Shown: piece by piece, positions 24,398 to 32,898 of the stretch
Layout of the letters: each line of letters starts with the position of its first letter
How positions within the stretch are numbered: the stretch's first letter is position 1
NCBI RefSeq assembly: GCF_026870155.1
Contig: NZ_CP113975.1
Coordinates: 4,774,001 to 4,838,000, forward strand
Source of the DNA: Flavobacterium marginilacus
Lineage (GTDB): Bacteria; Bacteroidota; Bacteroidia; Flavobacteriales; Flavobacteriaceae
Reading direction: 5' to 3'
DNA: 64,000 bases
Program-made: the position numbers and the translations under genes
The notes under the pieces: model-generated
The model's database searches: none
Seen by the model: the letters and a program-made list of their open reading frames with translations, nothing else
Told to the model about the DNA's origin: nothing

Positions 24398-26959
24398 ATG
24401 AAGAAAAAATTCCCCCTCATTTTACTTGCCATTGGTCTGAAAAGTTTCGCTCAATCCGGAGACTCAAAAAAAGAACAAGACACTATCAAAAAAGAAATTC
24501 TCAAAGAAGTTGTAATCTCAGCTTCCCGTACCAAAGAAACTTTTTTGCGTTCCCCCATCACCATCGAACAATTAAAATCGGCCGATGCCAAAAACTACGG
24601 TTCACCATCCAATTTTGATGCTTTAGAAAATTTAAAAAGCGTACAGGTTATCACACCCAGTTTAGGTTTCAAAGTCATAAACACCCGAGGATTTGCCAAT
24701 ACTACCAACGTCCGTTTTGCCCAATTAGTGGACGGAGTAGACAACCAGGCACCACACTTGGGCGCACCGATTGCGAACGCATTGGGAGCAAATGATCTTG
24801 ATATCGATAAAATCGAAGTTATTCCCGGAGCTGCTTCCGCTTTATACGGAATGAATGCCAGCAACGGACTCGCAAATATCCAGACCAAAAATCCATCTCA
24901 GTATCAAGGGATTAGCATTCAGCAGTTAACTGGCGTCAACCATACCGGGAATTCAGACCGCTTTTCTCCACAGCTTTTTAGCACAACCAATCTGCGTTAT
25001 GCAAAAGCTTTCAGTCCAAAACTGGCTTTCAAAGTAAACGGTTCCATCACTTCGGGAACAGATTGGGCTGCCAATAACCGAACCGATCTGGCTCCGAACA
25101 TCAATGCTTCAACCAATTTATATGGAAATGATAACCCTGCTTATGACGAAGTAAATGGCTATGGAAACGAATCAGCCAACAGAAGAACGCTTACACTGAA
25201 TGGAAAAAAATACGTCGTTTCCAGAACAGGTTACCGTGAAACCGATATTGCCGATTATAATATTGATAATTACAAATGGGATGCTGGTTTGTATTTCCGC
25301 CCAAAAAAAGGGCACGAATTAGCAGTGACTTACAAAGGCGCTTTAATCAACACGGTTTATCAGCGTTCGAACCGTTTTAGGCTGGACGACTATAAATTGA
25401 GCCAATATGCAGTGGATTATCATACCGATATTTTTATGGTGCGCGCTTATCTGACCCACGAAAACACCGGCAACTCATACAACATGCGATCATTGGCAGA
25501 AAATATGGACCGCGCTTTTAAATCAGATGATCAATGGTTTATTGACTATACAAAAGCCTACAACAATGCTATAACCGGCGGTTCTGCAGTTGCCGATGCC
25601 CATAAAATAGCTCAAACTGCTTCGGATCAGGGCAGATTTATTCCTGGGACTGATGCTTATGAGCAAAAGAAAGAAGAATTGGTCAACATCAACAACTGGG
25701 ATATCGGTGCGGCGCTTCGCGTAAAATCGGATCTAATTCATGCAGAAGGTTTGCTGAACTGGGATAAGGCTTTTGAAGATTTTTTCAAAAAAATGGGTGC
25801 ACAGCTCCTAAGTGGTTTTGATTACAGAACCTACATCATCGTTCCTGACGGGAATTATTTTATCAATCCGGAAGATCCCGGAGAAAACCTAAAATATGGC
25901 AAAACAGGCGGATTTACGCAGTTAAGTAAAGACTTTTTCGACAAAAAAATACGTTTGAGTGCCTCCATCCGTGCCGATAAAGCCGATTATTTTGACGTAA
26001 AATTTACTCCTAGAATTACCGCTGTTTATTCACCAAAAGAGGAAATTAACTTTCGCGCTTCCTACCAAAGCGGGTATAGATTCCCGAGTATTTTTGAAGG
26101 TTTTTCGAATGTAAATAGTGGTGGTGTAAAACGCGTTGGCGGATTACGCATTATGTCTGACGGAATTTTTGAAAATTCCTATACCAAAGTGTCTATTGAT
26201 AAATTTCAGGCGCAGGTTACCAGTGACATCAACACACAAGGCTTAACTCAGGCACAGGCAATTGACAAAAACAAAGGACTGATTCAAAAAAATCCTTATA
26301 CGTATCTGGAACCGGAATTTGTACGTTCTTATGAATTTGGATTCAGAGGCGTAGCCTTAAAAAAGAGCTTGTTCGTTGATGCCGACTTTTATTACAATAA
26401 TTACGAAAATTTCATTGCACAGGTGGAAGCCAGTATTCCAAACACCAGCGATCCTGCTCAGATCCCTACGGCACTTTATTCTAAAAATACCCAAAGCCGT
26501 TACCGTTTGTGGACAAATTCTAAAAGTAAAATCTATAATTACGGAAGCAGTTTGGGATTGAAATACCGATTCAATCATATATTCTCGGCTTTAGGAAATA
26601 TAACCTATTCCAAATTGGACAGAACCGACGACAAAGACGGATTGGAAGACGGTTTCAATACCCCGCAGATAATGTCGAATGGAAGCATCGTTGCCGAAAA
26701 TCTATGGAAAAATCTTGGTGCAAGTGTTGGATATCATCAGCAGAACAAATATGATTATGTTTCGTTCCTTGTCAGCGGTTCTGTTCCTGCCTATTGGAGT
26801 ATGGATGCCCAAACCAATTATACTTTTGCAAAACCGGGAATTACAGCCAAACTTGGAGCGACAAACCTTCTGAACAAACCGTATTATTCGATATTGGGAG
26901 GACCGCAAATTGGAGCCTTCTATTATGTTTCACTAACATGGAGTGTCGGGAAAATTTAA
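24398..26959 (+). CDS. TonB-dependent receptor 1 of the molybdenum locus
   Basis: This 853-aa outer-membrane receptor has a signal peptide (1-18, ending SFAQ). A TonB-box-like start (ILKEVVISASRTKE) leads to a plug of about 130 residues (VINTRGFANTTN, VDGVDNQAPHLGAP, IEVIPGAASALYGMNASNGLANI), and the barrel ends in GAFYYVSLTWSVGKI. It has no carboxypeptidase-like or STN domain. Two ModE-type boxes stand directly upstream. I infer uptake of molybdate or tungstate, free or chelated. The ligand cannot be read from the sequence; an iron or vitamin substrate remains possible. Confidence 0.88.
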   Translation: MKKKFPLILLAIGLKSFAQSGDSKKEQDTIKKEILKEVVISASRTKETFLRSPITIEQLKSADAKNYGSPSNFDALENLKSVQVITPSLGFKVINTRGFANTTNVRFAQLVDGVDNQAPHLGAPIANALGANDLDIDKIEVIPGAASALYGMNASNGLANIQTKNPSQYQGISIQQLTGVNHTGNSDRFSPQLFSTTNLRYAKAFSPKLAFKVNGSITSGTDWAANNRTDLAPNINASTNLYGNDNPAYDEVNGYGNESANRRTLTLNGKKYVVSRTGYRETDIADYNIDNYKWDAGLYFRPKKGHELAVTYKGALINTVYQRSNRFRLDDYKLSQYAVDYHTDIFMVRAYLTHENTGNSYNMRSLAENMDRAFKSDDQWFIDYTKAYNNAITGGSAVADAHKIAQTASDQGRFIPGTDAYEQKKEELVNINNWDIGAALRVKSDLIHAEGLLNWDKAFEDFFKKMGAQLLSGFDYRTYIIVPDGNYFINPEDPGENLKYGKTGGFTQLSKDFFDKKIRLSASIRADKADYFDVKFTPRITAVYSPKEEINFRASYQSGYRFPSIFEGFSNVNSGGVKRVGGLRIMSDGIFENSYTKVSIDKFQAQVTSDINTQGLTQAQAIDKNKGLIQKNPYTYLEPEFVRSYEFGFRGVALKKSLFVDADFYYNNYENFIAQVEASIPNTSDPAQIPTALYSKNTQSRYRLWTNSKSKIYNYGSSLGLKYRFNHIFSALGNITYSKLDRTDDKDGLEDGFNTPQIMSNGSIVAENLWKNLGASVGYHQQNKYDYVSFLVSGSVPAYWSMDAQTNYTFAKPGITAKLGATNLLNKPYYSILGGPQIGAFYYVSLTWSVGKI

Positions 26960-27028
26960 TTCCCGGCATTTCTTTAAAACAATTAAATATATAAACCTCG
27001 CTAGTTGAAATTCGAATAAAATAAAAAA

Positions 27029-27174
27029 TTAACCACATAGACACATAGATTAATAATGAATTGTCAAAGAATAGATAGAAATAATGTTATTTTTCACATA
27101 AACTGACTATGAGAAAAGTAAAACGTCTATCAAACTCTTTAAAGATTAGAAAATCTATGCTTCTAAGTGGTTAA
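27029..27174. repeat. Element with 23-bp terminal inverted repeats
   Basis: TTAACCACATAGACACATAG... at 27029-27051 and its inverse at 27152-27174 agree at 19 of 23 positions. They enclose about 100 nt without a gene. The structure is MITE-like. It sits between the two receptor genes. Confidence 0.65.
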
Positions 27175-27207
27175 AAAATCACCCTACAAAATTAAACCTT
27201 TTAAGTA

Positions 27208-27233
27208 TCAGTATTCATTTAAAAACACACTGA
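27208..27233 (+). promoter_or_regulatory. Putative ModE box C
   Basis: TCAGTAT, a 12-nt spacer, ACACTGA. One mismatch to the palindrome, 17 nt before the ATG of the second receptor. Confidence 0.6.
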
Positions 27234-27250
27234 AAATTAACCTTTAAAAT

Positions 27251-29245
27251 ATGAAAACAAAAATTACCTTATTTTTAGCATTACTGGCTTTAAGTTTACA
27301 AGCACAGGAAAAAACCAGCGACTCCATCTCAAAAAAAGGAGTTTTTGAACTGGGAGAAGTCCTAATTAGTACAAAAACAAAAAAAGATTCTCTCAATCGC
27401 ATTGACCGAAAAACAATGGAATCCCAAAATAAAATGGATGTTTCCAGAGCTTTGAATTTATTGCCAGGTGTTACGTTAACAGCATCAGGACCAAGAAACG
27501 AATCAATGGTTTCTGTTCGTGGTTTTGATTTAAGACAGGTTCCGGTTTATATGGACGGAATTCCGGTTTATGTTCCTTATGATGGTTATGTGGATTTGGC
27601 TCGTTTTACCACTTTTGATTTAGCCAAAATTGATGTTTCAAAAGGATTTTCATCTATCATTTACGGTCCCAATTCATTAGGTGGAGCGATTAATTTAGTT
27701 TCTAGAAAACCTTCAAAAAAGTTTGAATTTGACGGTTCTTTGGGATTAATCGATACTGATGGTCAAAAAAGCAATCTTAATATTGGGTCTAACTTAGGCA
27801 AATTTTATGTACAAGGTGGTTTTTCTTATTTGGATAGAAAGTCTTATCAAATGTCCAACCATTTTGTTCCAATGAAAAACGAAGACGGTGGAGCAAGAGA
27901 CAATTCCTACCGAACTGACAAAAAAGCAAGTGTAAAAATTGGCTGGACACCATCAAAAAACAGTGAATATGCTTTGGGATACATCAATCAGCAAGGAGAA
28001 AAAGGAAATCCAGTATATGCGGGAAGTGACGTTAAAAACTCCTTATTAGCAAAACCTCGTTACTGGCAATGGCCAACTTGGGATAAAGAAAGTGTTTATT
28101 TTATTTCGAACACACATTTGGATGATAAAAACAGTTTCAAGACAAGATTGTATTATGATAAATTCAAAAATTTATTAATCAGTTATGATGATGCAACTTA
28201 TACTGCAATAACCAAACCGTATGCTTTCAAAAGTTATTATGATGATTACACTTATGGAGGAAATGTAGAATATGAAACTCGTTTTATCCCTAAAAACGAT
28301 TTAAAATTTGCTGTTCAGTTCAAAGAAGATGTACATCGCGAACATAATGTAGGAGAACCTGTCCGTCGATTTGAGGATCAAACCATAACTATCGGATTAG
28401 AAGATATTTATAAAGTAACGGATAACTTTACTGTGATTCCAGGAGTTAGCTACAATTCCAGAGAAAATAAACAAGCTCAGGATTACAACAGTACTACAAA
28501 AGTTATTTCGGATTATTCAGATGCTGGAAAAAATGATGCAATTAATGCACAAATTGGATTATTTTATCAATTGACGGAAGCACAAAAGTTAGGCGCAACG
28601 GTTTCTCAAAAAACGAGATTTGCAACTATCAAAGACCGTTATTCTTATGGAATGGGAACTGCAATTCCAAATCCAGATTTAAAACCTGAAACGGCTTTGA
28701 ACTATGAATTAAATTATAATGTACAATTTTTCGATAAAATAAACTTTCAAACGGCTCTTTTTTATAGTTCTCTGACAGATGCTATTTTGAGTGTGAGTAA
28801 TGTACAGCCTGGAAAATCTCAGATGCAAAATTTTGGTGAAGCCGAATACAAAGGAATTGAAGCACAACTATCTTATATGCCAATTCAAACCTTAAATATT
28901 AGTGCTAATTATACGTATCTAGAAAGAAAAAACATAACCGATTCTACTATTCATTTTACCAATGTTCCTAATACAAAAGTCATTGGAACTGTTGAATACA
29001 GTCCTTTAAAATTATTAAAATTAATAGCCAATACCGAATTTAATTCATCCCGATACAGTACAAGTTACGGCACAACTGTTCCTGATTACACGCTATTGAA
29101 TGGTTTTGTTTCCAGCAAATTTTCAAAATATTTGAGCGTAGATGCGGGTGTGAATAATATTTTTGATAGAAATTACAGCCTAGTAGAAGGGTATCCTGAA
29201 GAAGGAAGAAACTTTTTTGTAACACTTAGATTTTTTAATCTATAA
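27251..29245 (+). CDS. TonB-dependent receptor 2 of the molybdenum locus
   Basis: This 664-aa receptor of the short FecA/CirA-like type has a signal peptide (1-18, ending LQAQ) and a plug (VFELGEVLISTKTKKD, SMVSVRGFDLRQVPVYMDGIPVYVPYDG, DVSKGFSSIIYGPNSLGGAINLVSRKP). The barrel ends in RNFFVTLRFFNL. It is preceded by ModE box C and followed by a strong terminator. It is clearly different from receptor 1 in length and sequence, so the two may take different ligands. Confidence 0.88.
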   Translation: MKTKITLFLALLALSLQAQEKTSDSISKKGVFELGEVLISTKTKKDSLNRIDRKTMESQNKMDVSRALNLLPGVTLTASGPRNESMVSVRGFDLRQVPVYMDGIPVYVPYDGYVDLARFTTFDLAKIDVSKGFSSIIYGPNSLGGAINLVSRKPSKKFEFDGSLGLIDTDGQKSNLNIGSNLGKFYVQGGFSYLDRKSYQMSNHFVPMKNEDGGARDNSYRTDKKASVKIGWTPSKNSEYALGYINQQGEKGNPVYAGSDVKNSLLAKPRYWQWPTWDKESVYFISNTHLDDKNSFKTRLYYDKFKNLLISYDDATYTAITKPYAFKSYYDDYTYGGNVEYETRFIPKNDLKFAVQFKEDVHREHNVGEPVRRFEDQTITIGLEDIYKVTDNFTVIPGVSYNSRENKQAQDYNSTTKVISDYSDAGKNDAINAQIGLFYQLTEAQKLGATVSQKTRFATIKDRYSYGMGTAIPNPDLKPETALNYELNYNVQFFDKINFQTALFYSSLTDAILSVSNVQPGKSQMQNFGEAEYKGIEAQLSYMPIQTLNISANYTYLERKNITDSTIHFTNVPNTKVIGTVEYSPLKLLKLIANTEFNSSRYSTSYGTTVPDYTLLNGFVSSKFSKYLSVDAGVNNIFDRNYSLVEGYPEEGRNFFVTLRFFNL

Positions 29246-29255
29246 TCAAAAAATT

Positions 29256-29290
29256 AAGGGAGCGCTTTTCGGAGGCTCCCTTATTTTTTT
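29256..29290 (+). terminator. Terminator after receptor 2
   Basis: AAGGGAGC pairs with GCTCCCTT across an 11-nt loop and is followed by a T run. It separates the receptor from the peroxidase-mod genes, which therefore need readthrough or another promoter. Confidence 0.88.
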
Positions 29291-29318
29291 GGTGGTTTGA
29301 AATTTTTTAAATTTTAAA

Positions 29319-30422
29319 ATGAAACAGTCTATACTAATTTTAGGATTATTACTTACTGCGATACTCTTCGGCGCAGCCAGCAACCAAGGATCTGAATATA
29401 TAGCCATCCCAACAGATCCATATGAATTTGTTTATCCTTCTAATTTTGGAAATAAAATCACAATTCCTGCTGACAATCTTACTACCAAAGAGGGCGTATA
29501 TTTGGGCAGAATGCTTTTTTATGAAACCCGGCTTTCTTCTAATAACAAAGTTTCCTGTGCAACCTGTCATCAACAAAAATTAGCTTTTACAGATGGGAAA
29601 CAATTTAGTCTTGGAGTTGACAATGTGCCTACTGATCGTAATTCGATGTCTTTGGCAAATTTACTTTGGGTGAATAATTTTTTCTGGGACGGACGGGCAA
29701 AAGATTTGGAAGAACAAGCAAACGGACCACTTACTAATCCCCACGAAATGGGCAATTCTGTAAATGAAGCTGTCAAAAAGCTTGAAAAAACAAAAAATTA
29801 TCCTCGTTTGTTTAAACTGGTTTTTGGGACAAATGAAATTACCAGCGACCGGATTCAAAAAGCAATCGCACAATTTGAACGCACTTTAATTTCTGCGAAT
29901 TCCCGCTACGATCAATATCTTAGTGAAACATATCTGCCTACAGAACAAGAGCAAAACGGAATGGACTTGTTTATGACTTCTCCAAATCCGGAAAAAAACA
30001 TTCGAGGTGCGGATTGCGCTCATTGTCACGGAACTCCCAAAATGTACAAAGAGTTGTTTCATAACAATGGATTAGATATTGAACCTAAAGACATTGGTCG
30101 GGAAAAGCAAACCGGACTGCCAAATGACAAGGGCAGGTTTCGTGTGGTAACACTTCGTAACATCGCGCTCACAGCTCCTTATATGCACGATGGCAGATTC
30201 CAAACTTTAGAGGAAGTATTAGATCATTATAACGAACACATTCAGTCAAGTAAAACTTTGAGTACTTTTCTTCAAGATAGATCCAATAATCCAAATGGAA
30301 AAAATTTAGGGCTAACAGCAGAAGAGAAAAAAAACATTATTCATTTTTTAAAAATGCTGACCGATTCCACATTCATTACTAATAGGGATTTTTCTGATCC
30401 TAAAAACATTAAAAACAAATAA
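29319..30422 (+). CDS. Di-heme cytochrome c peroxidase
   Basis: This 367-aa periplasmic protein of the CcpA/MauG family has a signal peptide (1-20) and two heme c sites, CATCHQQK near residue 87 and CAHCHGTP near 237. Conserved blocks FYETRLSSNNKVSCATCH, NLLWVNNFFWDGRA and LRNIALTAPYMHDGRFQTLEEVLDHY are present. It would reduce hydrogen peroxide with electrons from small cytochromes. Why it sits with molybdate genes is not clear. The next gene starts 2 nt after its stop, so they are cotranscribed. Confidence 0.92.
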   Translation: MKQSILILGLLLTAILFGAASNQGSEYIAIPTDPYEFVYPSNFGNKITIPADNLTTKEGVYLGRMLFYETRLSSNNKVSCATCHQQKLAFTDGKQFSLGVDNVPTDRNSMSLANLLWVNNFFWDGRAKDLEEQANGPLTNPHEMGNSVNEAVKKLEKTKNYPRLFKLVFGTNEITSDRIQKAIAQFERTLISANSRYDQYLSETYLPTEQEQNGMDLFMTSPNPEKNIRGADCAHCHGTPKMYKELFHNNGLDIEPKDIGREKQTGLPNDKGRFRVVTLRNIALTAPYMHDGRFQTLEEVLDHYNEHIQSSKTLSTFLQDRSNNPNGKNLGLTAEEKKNIIHFLKMLTDSTFITNRDFSDPKNIKNK

Positions 30423-30424
30423 TT

Positions 30425-30940
30425 ATGAAATCAAAACACCAATTTATTTCTTTAGTACTATACATTTTAATCGGATGTTCTGGGAATTATGTCACAGCAC
30501 AAACTCAAGTAAAAGAATCTTTTATAAAAATAGAAGGAGAAGTAACAAAGCCTTTGACACTTTATGCTTCTGATCTCGCAAAAATGAAAAGAACTGATGC
30601 TGTTTTAAAAGATCGTGACGGAAAAACAGCTGCTTATTCGGGCGTTTCAGTTTATGAAATTTTAAAATTGGCAGGCGTAACATTGGGTAAAGAACTTCAC
30701 GGCGAAAATTTAAGTAAATATTTACTTGCCAGAGCTGGAGATGGGTATGAAGTACTTTTTTCATTAGCAGAAATAGATCCTGAATATACCAATCGAGTGA
30801 TTATTCTGGCTGATCAAATAGATGGAAAACCTTTGCCTGCAGGAAAAGGACCTTTCCGTATCATTGTTCCCGAAGAGAATAAACCGGCCCGTTCCATGTT
30901 TGAGGTAACTAATTTTATTGTTAGATTCGCAAAGGAATAG
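30425..30940 (+). CDS. Small exported molybdopterin-fold protein lacking the Mo-ligand Cys
   Basis: This 171-aa exported protein has an N-terminal hydrophobic segment with a possible lipobox (YILIGCSGN). The mature part resembles a stripped-down sulfite-oxidase/YedY molybdopterin-binding domain: FIKIEGEVTKPLTLYASDLAKMKR, AYSGVSVYEILKLAGV, GDGYEVLFSLAEIDPEY and GPFRIIVPEENKPARSMFEV. After the signal there is no Cys, so the usual Mo-coordinating thiolate is absent. It may bind a cofactor-like ligand or act as a partner of the peroxidase. It is followed by modA after 47 nt. Confidence 0.78.
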   Translation: MKSKHQFISLVLYILIGCSGNYVTAQTQVKESFIKIEGEVTKPLTLYASDLAKMKRTDAVLKDRDGKTAAYSGVSVYEILKLAGVTLGKELHGENLSKYLLARAGDGYEVLFSLAEIDPEYTNRVIILADQIDGKPLPAGKGPFRIIVPEENKPARSMFEVTNFIVRFAKE

Positions 30941-30987
30941 ATTTTAATTTTTTCTACGACGAATTATAAAAAAATACAATCGATATA

Positions 30988-31755
30988 GTGAAAAACAAAT
31001 TCAATTTATTACAGCTGTTTTTAGTCTTTTTTATTTCGACTGCCATTTTGGGACAGCAAAAAGCAACCGTTGTTATTGCTGCTAATCTAAAAACTGCAAT
31101 GGATTCTATTTTGAAAGTCTATAAACTGAAAAACCCGAACGAAGAAATTCAGGTTACTTATGGAGCTTCGGGAAAATTCTATGAACAGATTTCGAATGGA
31201 GCACCTTTTGATCTGTTCTTTTCTGCCGATATGAATTTCCCAAAACAATTAAAAAGTAATGGGTTTGCCGTTTCTCCAATAAAATTATATGCGATAGGAC
31301 GATTGGCAATTTGGAGCAAAAAATTAGATCCGAATGTAGAAAAAATGAATTCGCTGCTGAATCCTAAAGTAAAAAAAATCGCTGTAGGAAATCCAAAAAC
31401 AGCTCCTTATGGTGCCAAAACTATAGAAAGTTTAAAATATTTCAAGCTATACGATAAAATGAAAAGCAATTTAGTATTTGGCGAAAACATTGCTCAAGCA
31501 GCACAATTTGCAGCTTTTGGTGCAGCCGATATTGGAATAATCGCTTTATCAGATGCGATGTCGCCAGCAATGAAAAAAGAAAACGGAAAATATTATGTTA
31601 TCCCTCAAAAAAGCCATTCGCCATTAGAGCAGGGCTGCGTAATTTTGAAACACGGCAAAGGAAATGCAGTCGCAAAGAAATTTTATGACTATATTTCGTC
31701 TGAAAAAGCAATTCAGATTTTGAATTATTATGGTTATTCACAAAACAAAAAATAA
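30988..31755 (+). CDS. modA: Molybdate ABC transporter substrate-binding protein
   Basis: This 255-aa periplasmic protein starts at GTG 30988 with a signal peptide (about 1-22, ending ILGQ). It shows the ModA pattern: VVIAANLKTAMDSILKVY, VTYGASGKFYEQISNGAPFDLFFSADM (the Ser pair that binds the oxyanion), IAVGNPKTAPYGAKTIESL and GAADIGIIALSDA. It would deliver molybdate or tungstate to ModB-ModC. The gene order modA-TOBE-modB-modC is tight. Confidence 0.94.
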   Translation: MKNKFNLLQLFLVFFISTAILGQQKATVVIAANLKTAMDSILKVYKLKNPNEEIQVTYGASGKFYEQISNGAPFDLFFSADMNFPKQLKSNGFAVSPIKLYAIGRLAIWSKKLDPNVEKMNSLLNPKVKKIAVGNPKTAPYGAKTIESLKYFKLYDKMKSNLVFGENIAQAAQFAAFGAADIGIIALSDAMSPAMKKENGKYYVIPQKSHSPLEQGCVILKHGKGNAVAKKFYDYISSEKAIQILNYYGYSQNKK

Positions 31756-31763
31756 TGAATTTG

Positions 31764-31802
31764 AACACGAATTCATTAGTGTAAATTTGTGAAATTCGTG
31801 TT
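31764..31802. repeat. ACACGAATT hairpin after modA
   Basis: AACACGAATT (31764-31773) pairs with AATTCGTGTT (31793-31802), followed by a T run. It is related to the segments at 23648-23780 and may act as a partial terminator within the mod operon. Confidence 0.6.
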
Positions 31803-31826
31803 AGCTTTTTTTCAATACAAACAAAA

Positions 31827-32228
31827 ATGAACTCACTTTTAGGAAATATTACCGAAATAATAACCGAAGGCTCTTTGTCTTTGGTCAAAGTAAAAGTGCA
31901 AAATAGTGTACTGACTTCGATAGTAATTGATACTTCTGAAACAGCATCTTATCTAAAAACTGGAAATAATATAAAATTACTTTTCAAAGAAACCGAAGTT
32001 ATTCTGGCTAAAAATAGCACAGGAATTATAAGCCTTCAGAATAAAATAGATTGTATTGTTGATTCATTCGAAAAGGGAACTTTGCTTTGTAAAATAAAAT
32101 TGCGTTTTGGTTCTTGTAACATTGCTTCTGTAATCACAAGAACCGCTTTTGATCAGCTCGATATTAAAGAAAATGACGAAATCACCGCGATGATAAAAAC
32201 CAACGAAATAAGTTTGTCGCATGATTGA
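31827..32228 (+). CDS. Two-domain TOBE (molbindin-like) protein
   Basis: This 133-aa cytoplasmic protein is made of two Mop/TOBE domains: about 1-65 (MNSLLGNITEIITEGSLSLVKVKV...LLFKETEVILAK) and about 68-131 (NKIDCIVDSFEKGTLLCKIKLRFG...ITAMIKTNEISLS). Molbindins bind molybdate between domains. It could store molybdate, or provide the sensing half missing from the short ModE-like regulator. Its end overlaps modB by 8 nt. Confidence 0.88.
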   Translation: MNSLLGNITEIITEGSLSLVKVKVQNSVLTSIVIDTSETASYLKTGNNIKLLFKETEVILAKNSTGIISLQNKIDCIVDSFEKGTLLCKIKLRFGSCNIASVITRTAFDQLDIKENDEITAMIKTNEISLSHD

Positions 32229-32898
32229 TTTTGAACCGATATATCTCACGCTAAAATTAGCATTCACCACGACCATAATTTTATTGATTGTAGGACTGCC
32301 ATTGGCGTATTGGCTGGCGTATAGCAAAATAAAATCGAAAGTGATTATCGAAGCAATTGTAAGTTTGCCACTGGTTTTACCGCCTTCGGTTTTGGGCTTT
32401 TATTTATTGATTGCCTTTAGCCCCGAAAATGCTTTTGGGAAATTTCTGGACACTTATTTTGATATTCGGCTGGTGTTTACTTTTACAGGATTGGTCATTT
32501 CATCAGTCTTATATAGTCTGCCTTTTATGGTACAGCCCGCCCAAAGCGGCTTCAAATCAATATCCAAAAACCTGATTGATGCTTCTTATACTTTGGGAAA
32601 AAGCAAATGGCAAACCGTTTTACATGTATTACTTCCAAATATGAAAACCGCTTTGCTAACAGGAATTGTATTAACTTTTGCCCATACTATTGGCGAGTTT
32701 GGAGTCGTATTAATGGTTGGCGGAAGCATTCCAAACCAAACCAAAGTCGTTTCTATAGCCGTATTCGATGAAGTAACGGCGATGAATTATCATGCGGCCA
32801 ACGTGTATTCGGCTATTTTGCTGGCTTTCTCTTTTGTTGTTTTATTGAGTGTTTATAGTATTAACCGCCGTTTCAGCAAAACAAGTCCGTTGCCATGA
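32221..32898 (+). CDS. modB: Molybdate ABC transporter permease
   Basis: This 225-aa inner-membrane permease has about five to six segments. Family features are LPLVLPPSVLGFYLL, the EAA-type loop DASYTLGKSKWQTVLHVLLPNMKTALLTGIVLTFAHTIGEFGVVLMVGG, and the closing VVLLSVYSINRR. It pairs with ModC, whose gene overlaps by 4 nt (ATGA). Confidence 0.95.
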   Translation: MIDFEPIYLTLKLAFTTTIILLIVGLPLAYWLAYSKIKSKVIIEAIVSLPLVLPPSVLGFYLLIAFSPENAFGKFLDTYFDIRLVFTFTGLVISSVLYSLPFMVQPAQSGFKSISKNLIDASYTLGKSKWQTVLHVLLPNMKTALLTGIVLTFAHTIGEFGVVLMVGGSIPNQTKVVSIAVFDEVTAMNYHAANVYSAILLAFSFVVLLSVYSINRRFSKTSPLP

